A stretch of DNA of 14,404 nucleotides from Dissophora ornata (taxonomy: Eukaryota; Mortierellomycota; Mortierellomycetes; Mortierellales; Mortierellaceae). The stretch lies in contig MU617130.1 in the NCBI GenBank assembly GCA_025201705.1, forward strand, positions 7,896 through 22,299, in the 5' to 3' direction. This document shows positions 1 to 7,688 of this stretch, piece after piece; the first letter of the stretch is position 1, and each line of letters begins with the position of its first letter. Made by a program: the position numbers and the translations under genes. The notes beneath the pieces were generated by a model. That model was given only the letters and a program-made list of their open reading frames with translations, was not told the DNA's origin and made no database searches.

Positions 1-14
1 TTTTTTTGCCACAG

Positions 15-941
15 ATCTTCACTTCGCTGTCTGCTTGTCGTCAGCTCGTGCAATCGCGTGGATTGAGGTAAGGACATGGGGAGAGAACTAATTTACTTTT
101 GCAGGTGGGCCGTTGGAACACAACAGTTGAGCACAGATCCCCCCTCCCCTCCGTCATCTCATTATTAGACCACTCCTAATCTTGGAACCAGATGCACAGC
201 TGGAGTTTGAAGGCGTTCAACATTCAGAACCCCATGATTCGGTCGTCGTGGGGCTGTCTCCTTCTAACTTTCATTATGATATGGTAGGTTTTCTTTCTTT
301 TCCATTCGACTCGGTCCCATCCCCGAGCATTGATCAGTGGATTTATCTTGCTTTCTTTGTAGTTAAACAAAGCATTCAGGCTCCTGGTCGATTCAAAGTC
401 ATCATCTCGACCAGCAACGCTGATCGCGGTTCATAAGGCAAAGTACTTTGCAGACAAGGACGAGGGAGAGCTGTCCCTGGGCCCTGGGGGGTTTGTCGAG
501 GCACTCGAATATGCCTCTGGTGTCAAGGCCCATGTTGTTGGCAAGGTAAAAGAAAGACAAAAAAAAAGTATTGGCCCCAACTTGTGTTTTTCTCTCTTAC
601 TGATCCCACTCTCAATCTACGCAAAATCATCTCGATTCTCTTAGCCCCAAAAGGCATTCTTTGAGCTTGCGATCCAAAATATGGGACTTGAACTCTCTGC
701 GGACCAAAAGCAAACGCCGTCAGAGGAACTCGGCATCGCCTCTGGCATCGTAATGATTGGCGACGACGTGGAACAGGATCTGGGCGGTGGCGCCGCAGAG
801 TTGGGCTTGATCCGTTATCTTGTGCAGACTGGAAAGTACCGTGCAAAGGATGAAAACCGCGATGCCTTTGGCGGTCTCGATGGAACCTTTACAGACTTTG
901 CGGCAGTTGTTGATCACATCCTGTCAAATTTTCAGAAATAA
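15..941 (+). CDS. HAD-superfamily phosphatase, LHPP/HDHD2 type (5' end outside window)
   Basis: The exons are 15-67, 169-283, 363-545 and 645-941 (stop TAA), giving 215 in-frame residues. Introns 68-168, 284-362 and 546-644 are all GT-AG. The 15-67 exon reads [12 protein letters not shown] and its last two bases join base 169 to make the Arg of RPLLILEPD. Both are typical of the HAD subfamily IIA proteins LHPP and HDHD2. Further family marks are [13 protein letters not shown], the VVGKP lysine (HAD motif III) and [12 protein letters not shown] (motif IV, Mg-binding acidic residues), followed by LVQTGKYR. Known relatives hydrolyse phospholysine, phosphohistidine, pyrophosphate or small phosphoesters in the cytosol; the substrate here cannot be read from sequence. 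About 50-60 N-terminal residues, including the nucleophile DxD motif, are upstream of the window. An acidic and polar insertion (about [16 protein letters not shown]) sits just before motif IV. HDHD2-like or 4-nitrophenylphosphatase-like activity is an alternative. Confidence 0.87.
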
Positions 942-1068
942 AGAAAACAAAAAAACACAATAGACATCGAAGTATATGCAGGTCGCCTATTAGGAAATGC
1001 TTTCTTATCTTCGTCGGCGAAGCAGCCAGCTACGGCACCTGTTATCATTTGCGAGTTCAATCTCGTTC

Positions 1069-1074
1069 AATAAA
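1069..1074 (+). terminator. Likely polyadenylation signal of the HAD phosphatase gene
   Basis: AATAAA occurs 128 nt after the stop codon of the plus-strand phosphatase gene. A second AATAAA overlaps the stop codon itself (937-942), but it is too close to the coding end to be the obvious choice. Fungal 3' signals are loose, so this is a suggestion only. Confidence 0.4.
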
Positions 1075-1099
1075 CAAACCTCCAACGAGGCTTCCTTTT

Positions 1100-1105
1100 T
1101 TTATT
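1100..1105 (-). terminator. Likely polyadenylation signal of the phosphoglycerate kinase gene
   Basis: TTTATT on the plus strand is AATAAA on the minus strand, 68 nt beyond the PGK stop codon and inside an A/T-rich tract (minus-strand ATAAAAAATAAAAAAA). It lies only 25 nt from the opposing plus-strand AATAAA at 1069-1074. Confidence 0.45.
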
Positions 1106-1172
1106 TTTTATGTACAGGTTGCATAGTATGGACGACGGTGGCAGAAACAATGACGATGATAATGATGGTTGC

Positions 1173-3025
1173 TTAGTTCTTGATGGAGAGGGCGGCAACA
1201 CCGGGGAGGTTCTTGCCCTCCAAAAGCTCCAAGGAAGCTCCACCTCCGGTAGAGACGTGCGAGATCTTGTCTTCCTTACCCCACTTGGCGACAGCGGTGG
1301 CAGTGTCACCACCTCCGACAATCGAGACGGCACCCTAAAGAGAACGTGTCACAAAAGAAAACACCGTATCAGCAAAGGCTCTCAAAGATATACATCCTGG
1401 TTAGCGCACTAGGCGATTAACATGGTCTGATCACTCACATTGGCAGTGGCCTCGACGACAGCATCCAAGGCGGCCTTGGTTCCGTTGGCAAAGGCATCAA
1501 ACTCAAAGACACCAGCGGGTCCGTTCCAGAGAATGGTCTTGGCGCCGAGGATGACCTCCTTGAAGATCTCGTTGGACTTCTCACCGCAGTCGAGACCCAA
1601 CCAGCCATCGGGGATGCCAGTCTCATCGGTGGCATAGCCGGTCTTGGCAGTGGCAGAGAAGCCGTCAGCAGTGATGTAGTCAACAGGGAGGTAGAGCTTG
1701 ACGTTCTTGGCCTTGGCAGACTCGACCAACCTGCCAACAATCTCGGCACCATCCTTGTCAAAGAGGGAGCTGCCAATCTATTCGGAGAGTGCATATATGG
1801 GTGTGTAAACACAGCAGTTAGATATGATGCACAACATGGCTCAACAACCGAGTTGCAATTGTTGGGTTGGTCCATTGGCGATAACGATCCACCCTTGCCA
1901 CACCGTCATAAAACAAGGTTTCAGGTAGATAAAGCTTTGCAAGATCTATTTTGATGGCGCAGATAGCGCGCGCGCTCATTACCTTGACGTTGTCGAGAGT
2001 CTTCTTGAAGGTGAAGGCCATACCTCCTCCGATGATCATGGCATCGACCTTGTCAAGCAAGTTCTCGATCAGCTGGATCTTGTCCGAGACCTTGGCTCCT
2101 CCAAGGATGGCCAAGAAGGGCTTCTTGGGCTCCTCGAGGACCTGGGCAAAGAACTGAAGCTCCTTCTTCATCAAGAGACCAGCAGCGCGGGTGGGGAGAT
2201 CAATACCGACGACGGAAGAGTGGGCACGGTGAGCGGTACCAAAGGCATCGTTCACATAGACATCGCCGAGCGTGGAGAGCGACTCGCGGAACTTCTTGAC
2301 ATCAGCCTCGCTGGCCTTGGTGACGTTGCCCTCCTTGTCCTTAACCTTGCCCTCCTCCTCGATGTGGAAGCGCAAGTTCTCGAGCAAGATGACCTTGCCA
2401 CCCTTGGCAGAGGCGCAAACGGCCTCGACCTTCTCGCCGACGCAGTCGTCCAAGAACTCGACATCCTTGCTAAGAAGGCTCGAGAGCTCCTTAGCAACGG
2501 GGGCCAAGCTGTATTTTTCGACCTTCTTGCCGTCGGGACGACCGAGATGGCTCATCAAGACGACGGAGGCAGCACCTAGAGTTCATTCAAACAACGTACG
2601 GGTATATTGCGGTGGGGTAAGAGGTTGTTTAGCTCCAGACGAACAAAGGGCGAGTACGCGAACATGCCGAAACAAGATCGGATCAAATCGCGTTCTTTCA
2701 TATGTCAGAGTAACTTTAAAGATGAAAAGAGCAATCCGTCTTCCGTTGTTCGTCCTTACCGTGGTCCAAAGCGTACTTGATGGTGGGGATAGCAGCGACA
2801 ATACGGGCGTTGTTTGAGATCTTGCCATCAGCAAAAGGGACGTTGAAGTCGACGCTACAAGGATATGGCATTTTGAGGCAAAACGTCAGCCGTCGCGTCA
2901 CAAGGCTGAAAGTATAAAAAAACGAGAACGAACGCGTGCGTCAAAGACTCCTACCGCATCAAGACTCTCTTGCCGTGGACGTCGACCTGGTCGATAACGA
3001 GCTTCTCGGAGAGTTTGTTGGACAT
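1173..3025 (-). CDS. PGK1: Phosphoglycerate kinase
   Basis: This is the glycolytic enzyme that transfers phosphate from 1,3-bisphosphoglycerate to ADP in the cytosol. In transcript order the exons are 3025-2955, 2854-2760, 2575-1983, 1777-1439 and 1334-1173, with GT-AG introns of 100, 184, 205 and 104 nt. The joined CDS is 1260 nt and codes for 419 aa, close to the usual 415-417. The start ATG (3025-3023) gives [20 protein letters not shown], the normal N-terminus. Visible substrate-site elements are RVDFNVP (24-30, split across intron 1), the Arg of [11 protein letters not shown] (Arg41) and MSHLGRPDG (63-71). The nucleotide-binding lobe shows [37 protein letters not shown] (from about 373) and [14 protein letters not shown]. 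No key residue appears missing. The gene is convergent with the upstream phosphatase and tandem with CDC50. A 12-nt GC palindrome lies just inside the donor of the 205-nt intron. Confidence 0.97.
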
Positions 3026-3198
3026 GATGTGGCGTGTGATTTGGTTGATTCGCTGAATGGTGAGAATGGTGAGGTGTCGCGGTGGTGTATTGGATGGAGA
3101 CAAAAAAAGAAGAACAAGGAAGTTTTATTTTTCCCCACGAAATAAAAAAAAGATGAGGCTCCATGAGACGTCATCCACACAGGGTTTCGGTTGAGTGT
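3026..3198 (-). promoter_or_regulatory. PGK upstream region
   Basis: Only 255 nt separate the PGK start from the CDC50 stop, so the PGK promoter must share this space with the CDC50 3' end. On the PGK sense strand it holds long T runs (plus-strand A runs at 3102-3109 and 3143-3151), an A/T element (minus-strand AAAAATAAAACTT, about 3122-3134) and a pyrimidine- and ACC-rich leader to the ATG. I see no canonical TATAAA. The start site cannot be placed from sequence. Confidence 0.4.
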
Positions 3199-3204
3199 TT
3201 TATT
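3199..3204 (-). terminator. Likely polyadenylation signal of the CDC50 gene
   Basis: The minus strand reads AATAAA within AAAAAATAAAACA, 77 nt downstream of the CDC50 stop codon. A second minus-strand AATAAA at 3124-3129 is closer to PGK and is a weaker candidate. Confidence 0.45.
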
Positions 3205-3280
3205 TTTTGTATCAAAAACGTTGAGAAATAGAAGGTTCGATAACACAATCTTCAGAAACGGCAATGCATGGGGCTGGTAT

Positions 3281-5208
3281 CTAGTAACGAGCGCTAGCCC
3301 CAGTGGCAGTGGCGGACGGCCCTGCGCCCGCAGCCATGGCTGTACTCGTAGCCCCGTTCTGGTTCCAGGACAGATATGTGTGATCGCCCAGTCGACGGGG
3401 CTTGTACAGATGGCGGGCAGTGAACAAGAGTCCCAGCACCACGCAAATAACGCCCACGACGACATATGCGATACCCAGGAACGGGTTGCGACCACCCATG
3501 AACGATACCGTAGAGATGACTATCGACTTTGTTCCTGCATAAGATGTTACATTGTAGTCTAATCAAGAAAGCACGAATTCGATCAATACCGTTTGACACT
3601 TGTACACAAAACAATCAGGACCACCAATTGTGCTTTTTTTCAAATGATAGATATGTCGGCTTACTCATATTAATGTCGATGGTATAGGTTCCGGTCGTCA
3701 GATCATCCTGCTCATTCTTTGAGTAGAGCTTGCGGAAGTTGGGCAGTCCTGCGGTGCGCATCCAGACCTGAAAGTGCTCGTCTTTGCTGAGATCGATAGG
3801 TGGGGATACCTCAGAGTAGCCGTTGGGGAAGTTTCTCCAGTTGGGTGGGGGTTGAATCTGGCTCAGATTAGTATAGCCAGAGGGGCCGTACTTCCTCATG
3901 TCGCTCTTCCATGAAATGCCAGTGTCCGTGAGGATGTATGACTTGTTGTTGTTGGTCGTGCTATCGAATGGGTTCAAGAACAATCCCAGTGTGTCTGCAC
4001 AGGAAGCATCAGTAAGGAGGGATTGTTAGATGACGACGCCCTGCACTCAGAGTCGACATGTTCAATTGCACAGACGCCATCAACTGTCGAAATACCATTG
4101 AACATCGAATTGGCAATGAGGCCGCAAGGATAGATGGGGTACACGGTTTCGTTGGTTGTCATGATCGCCAGGGGGTCGCACGAGCCTCCCTTGAGTGATG
4201 CGGCGTCGCGGGCAACACCAGACAGCTGCTGTGAATCCAGACTTTTCACGTAGCGGCGATGGTTTTGATAAAAGTTGGTCAGGCGGTAGTAGACAAAGAC
4301 CGGCTTCTTCAGGGTGACGGGCAGATTGAATTTGACGGTGCACTTTGTCGTGGGCCATGACACGTTGCCGGAGTACTCCACTGACTGGATCGACATGTAC
4401 TCCGGAGGTTCTCCGTTGCCGGCGGAGCCGGGGAAGTTGACAGTATACGAGTTCTGCGGGATCTGGACAAACGTGGGACCGGCCACATCACATTTGGTGT
4501 AATCAACGACGACCTCCGCAACCTATGTCCATGCAGAGTTGTTTGTGAGCACAATTGCTTCATGCGCTCAAGAATACAGCCCAGAATCACCAACAATAGC
4601 CCTCTGTAATCCGCATTCCTGGTGATATCCGCCATCGTGTCTTCTAGCTGTCGATTTCCTGAGAATGCTTCTTGGCACTCCATTCAGCTCGGTCCAGCGC
4701 TCTCTTGTGCTCCAAAAATATCCGCATTTAATGGTAATCTGTCAGACGTCCACAAGTTCGCCCCTGACCTACTAGGACAAGTCTGCTGATGATGTCCTGC
4801 CTGCACATGTAACCCACTCGCCCAGCCCTTGTATTCTTTATAGCAATTGCAACTGTGATCAGAGAGGACGTGCGCTTACAGTGTCGCTCGCCCAGAGAAG
4901 CAGGCCACCGATGGGTGCAAAAATGATGCCGACAAGGAGGAACGTGGGCAGCACAGTCTTTGGCGTCAAAATAGGCTGCCATGCCTTCAGTCGCTGCTGC
5001 TTGAAGGCCGTATCTACGCATTGTTGGTGGTGAGCAGAGTATGTTAGCGTGATTCTGGTGGCACTGTCGATCGATGGCGTTGCTGATGTTCTCAATCTGG
5101 GATGATTGTCTGCAATTGAATTCTGGCTGATGTAATGTCAACCGCAATTAGAGGGACAACAAGGCTGTGAAGTATTGAGATGCATGGATAGGGTGCTGTT
5201 GCGTGTGT

Positions 5209-5239
<31 letters not shown>

Positions 5240-5334
5240 CACATTGGATTAGGAGGGATGCCTCGACTCTCTGCGATGCGATCATTGGAGGGGCACCTAC
5301 TGGCAGGCTTCCTGCTCTTTGCCTCGGCGGACAT
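3281..5334 (-). CDS. CDC50: CDC50/LEM3 family: P4-ATPase phospholipid flippase beta subunit
   Basis: In transcript order the exons are 5334-5301, 5013-4880, 4522-4096, 3994-3665 and 3558-3281 (stop TAA). The CDS is 1203 nt and codes for 400 aa. All introns (287, 357, 101 and 106 nt) are GT-AG. The 34-nt first exon encodes [11 protein letters not shown] and a split Asn joins it to [17 protein letters not shown], the hallmark N-terminus. Transmembrane helix 1 is about residues 32-53 and helix 2 about 335-356, flanking a large lumenal domain with several cysteines and N-glycosylation motifs (NVS, NET, NVT). Family signatures are [42 protein letters not shown] and [12 protein letters not shown]; the tail has SYLSWN-like TYLSWNQN followed by an Ala/Gly/Ser/Thr-rich end. 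Known members chaperone P4-ATPases out of the ER and are needed for lipid flipping at Golgi, endosome and plasma membrane. The last intron was placed by the frame of [12 protein letters not shown]. Which paralogue group (CDC50, LEM3 or CRF1) is uncertain. Confidence 0.94.
5203..5239. repeat. (TG)n microsatellite inside CDC50 intron 1
   Basis: GT dinucleotides run from 5203 to 5239 with a single C interruption at 5213; the longest pure part is (TG)13 at 5214-5239. It lies within the 287-nt first intron of the minus-strand CDC50 gene, 60-97 nt from the 5' splice site, where the transcript carries a CA repeat. Confidence 0.95.
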
Positions 5335-5550
5335 GATAGAAGGAAGAGGTGTTGTAGGAGGAGAAGCGGGATGAAGTCTGCGAGACGGGGGTGATGGGAG
5401 AGCAAGGGGCGATGGAGAGAGAGAGAGAGAGAGAGAAGAGGAAGAAGAGATGGGCCGTGGCCGAGAGTAAGGATGGATGCGAAGGGGATGCGACAGGAGG
5501 AGAAGAGGAGAAGACTGTGAGTGAGTGTGGGTGAGAATGACTAGAATGTG
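5335..5550 (-). promoter_or_regulatory. Pyrimidine-rich CDC50 leader and promoter
   Basis: On the CDC50 sense strand this stretch is almost entirely C and T, interrupted by short ACAC and GTCTCG segments. A pyrimidine-rich leader directly before the ATG is common in strongly expressed fungal genes. The transcription start cannot be placed. Confidence 0.35.
5415..5436. repeat. (GA)11 microsatellite upstream of CDC50
   Basis: There are eleven perfect GA units (TC on the CDC50 sense strand), 81-102 nt before the CDC50 start codon and embedded in a longer purine-rich tract. Confidence 0.95.
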
Positions 5551-5891
5551 CGGCTGTGGAATGGATTCAATGGAATCGCTAATGGAGCGCACGTTATAAT
5601 TACTCTTCTGTTTAATTTCGTCGTGGCTTCATTGTCCAAAACCTGTTCCCCACTGCGGAGCAAACTGCGAGCTGGCAGAGGGTAATCAGATGTCCCGGTA
5701 GCCACCCTATCCCACAGCCACGCGTCCACCCACCCACGTTGCCGTACCACCTCCTTGCGCCATATCTGATCCCAGGCCTTGCTCCACCATCCTCCAACCA
5801 CGCTAGCACACCAGCGCTTCGCAGCCAACAACGCAGCCCTATGCTCCCGTCTTCTCCGCGCTTTTGTCCCGCGGACTGCTCTACTACACCG

Positions 5892-5921
5892 CGGCATTCG
5901 TACGGCATTCGTACGTCATTC
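5892..5921. repeat. 11-bp tandem repeat with CRE-like end
   Basis: CGGCATTCGTA occurs twice in tandem (5892-5902, 5903-5913), followed by a degenerate third copy beginning CGTCATTC. The junction with the third copy makes TACGTCA, a half-site-like match to CRE/ATF bZIP motifs. It is about 560-590 nt upstream of the CDC50 start. The rest of 5551-6104 shows no gene that I can support. Confidence 0.8.
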
Positions 5922-6104
5922 ACGATCTCTAGAAATTAACGACAGACGTACTGCTCATAAGATTCATGGTCTATAGGGTGTGTTTGAGGAAAAGTCTAGG
6001 ATGCACATCTCGAAGATCATCAGCTCGACGCGCCGATTGGCTGTCCCATGTGTCCATGCGCACGCGTCAGTCAGTCGTAGAAAAACGGCTTAAATAACAA
6101 CAAG

Positions 6105-6151
6105 TATATTACGTTTATATATGAAAAATATGATATATATGATAGACATGC
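6105..6151 (-). terminator. AT-rich probable 3' end region of the MFS transporter
   Basis: This is a TATATATG/GATATATA-rich island about 100-145 nt past the transporter stop codon, in otherwise GC-balanced DNA. It could supply the efficiency and positioning elements for 3' processing. There is no clean AATAAA on the minus strand here, so the call is tentative. Confidence 0.3.
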
Positions 6152-6248
6152 ACGACGTATCCGCACATTGCCAGTAAAATGACTATCTGCCATGGGGTGG
6201 GACAATTGGTATAAATGCATTGCCTATTCTCATTGACCGCAACAATCT

Positions 6249-7688
6249 CTACGCCATGCTGTTCTTATGGTCCACACCGTACTCCTGTTTGGTATCGTCG
6301 AGCGAGACCTCCTCCATGCCATACTCCTGCTTGCCAACAGCGGCCTGGCCCTCGTTCCTGCGTGAGCGAGCCTCGGCCTCGAGACGGAGATAGGGGCTCT
6401 TGTAGAGGTACACAGGGAAGGTAGCCAAGACACACCAGACCGCGATAAAGATCAGAGGTGGGTTGACACCTGTATCCCTCGACTTTTGGTCATTTTGGAG
6501 GGCACCCAAAATCAGCAAGAAGATCACGGCAAAGAACTGGCCTGAACCCCAGAGCAGCGACGTTGAGGATGCGGGTGTGACAGGGTATGTGCACTCAACT
6601 CCCAGCTCCAGGACAACAGGCAAGAGCGCAAACGAGAACAAACCAAGAAGCGCCGAGACAATAATAATGCCGACGAAAAAGTCTTTGCGCACAGCAAAAA
6701 CAAAGACGACATAGAACACGGTGGCGAGAGGGACCATGGCCTTCATCAATGTCTTGAATTGCTTGTTTCTATCAATCACTGGCCCAGAAATGCCGGCACC
6801 GACCAGACCAGCGACAATCATGGCTGCGCCAAAGTAGCCAGCCTCGTTTGCAGAGTAGTCAAACGGAGCTGTGAACTGGGAGATGAGCGACGAGAAGGCA
6901 TTGAAGAAGCCGACAAAGGTGCCGAACAGGAACATGAGGATGAGGAACTGCTTGTTGGTTCCGACCTTCTTGAGACTGACCCAGAAGGGCTCCTCGGCGG
7001 TCTCCATGAGGGCCTCGGCGGCCGAGGGCGAGGGGGGCGTTGGAGGGCGCTCAGACATAAAAATGACGGGGATGATAGCAACGACTGCCAGGATGACACA
7101 GACGAGGACAGAGGTCGACATTGAGTCCTTGTCGGTGGTGATGACAGGGATGATCAATTGTGCGAGTGCGGCGGCCAGCGCGTTGGCGACGGAGCCGATC
7201 ATGGTGGCCGTTGTGCGGCCATTCTCCGAGAACCAGACGGCAGCGTACTTTGGAGGGACGTTGAGGAAGAAGGGCTGGGCAGAGGCAGCGATGATCTGGC
7301 CGACTAAGGTCAGCGCGAGGCGGCCACCGGGACTGGCAGGGGTGGAATCGATGAAGTTGGCCAAGTAACGGAGGAGTGAACCAAAGAGCTGAATGCCGGC
7401 TCCAAAGAGCAAGCTCTTCTTGATGCCTTTCTTCTCGAACATCCAACCCGAGATGGGGCCCATGATCAGGTACGCGACAAAGTAGAGAATCGAGGTGACA
7501 TTAATGACAGTGCTGGAGCAGTTCAAATAGGCCTGGGCAGAGTCTGAGACTGAGGAGTAGGTCAGCCAGACAAAGCCTGTGGAGATGTTGAGAATGACGA
7601 TAGCAAAGAGGCCGATGTAGCGGGCCTTGTAGGTGACATAAGTGGTCTGTCCCCCATTGGGGTGGACCAGGGTGGTGGAATCAACCAT
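6249..7688 (-). CDS. MFS transporter, FLVCR/MFSD7 (SLC49)-like
   Basis: This is a single 1440-nt exon coding for 479 aa, the only intronless gene in the window. Hydrophobic segments fit 12 transmembrane helices. Examples are about 25-44, 60-83, 92-112, 124-143, 160-183, 192-211, 247-269, 284-304, 317-333, 338-360, 374-396 and 410-428. A charged, Pro-rich central loop (213-245, with PPTPPSPS) separates the halves. The motifs VGQIIAASAQPFFLNVPPKYAAVWF (124-153 area), ENGRTTATMIGSVANAL and LPVVLELGVECTYPVTPA (356-373) match the conserved GQ...AQP...P-K-AALWF, ENxRATAxM and VxLELxVExxYPV segments of the SLC49 family. Animal members move heme, choline or ethanolamine; fungal substrates are not established, so specificity is open. 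The cytosolic tail repeats KQEYG (453-457, 467-471). The start ATG begins the only long frame and directly precedes a short soluble N-terminus. Confidence 0.88.
   Translation of the reverse strand: MVDSTTLVHPNGGQTTYVTYKARYIGLFAIVILNISTGFVWLTYSSVSDSAQAYLNCSSTVINVTSILYFVAYLIMGPISGWMFEKKGIKKSLLFGAGIQLFGSLLRYLANFIDSTPASPGGRLALTLVGQIIAASAQPFFLNVPPKYAAVWFSENGRTTATMIGSVANALAAALAQLIIPVITTDKDSMSTSVLVCVILAVVAIIPVIFMSERPPTPPSPSAAEALMETAEEPFWVSLKKVGTNKQFLILMFLFGTFVGFFNAFSSLISQFTAPFDYSANEAGYFGAAMIVAGLVGAGISGPVIDRNKQFKTLMKAMVPLATVFYVVFVFAVRKDFFVGIIIVSALLGLFSFALLPVVLELGVECTYPVTPASSTSLLWGSGQFFAVIFLLILGALQNDQKSRDTGVNPPLIFIAVWCVLATFPVYLYKSPYLRLEAEARSRRNEGQAAVGKQEYGMEEVSLDDTKQEYGVDHKNSMA

Noticed and set aside
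3535..3664. A CDC50 microexon TGTCAAACG, or a splice acceptor at 3535-3536 (ATGCAG).
   Set aside because: Using the acceptor at 3559-3560 (GATTAG) instead restores the family-typical [12 protein letters not shown] in frame without a microexon.
5541..5923. Overlapping minus-strand frames of 103-118 codons upstream of CDC50.
   Set aside because: Arg/Trp/Gly-rich shadow frames in a promoter-like gap, with no recognisable domain.
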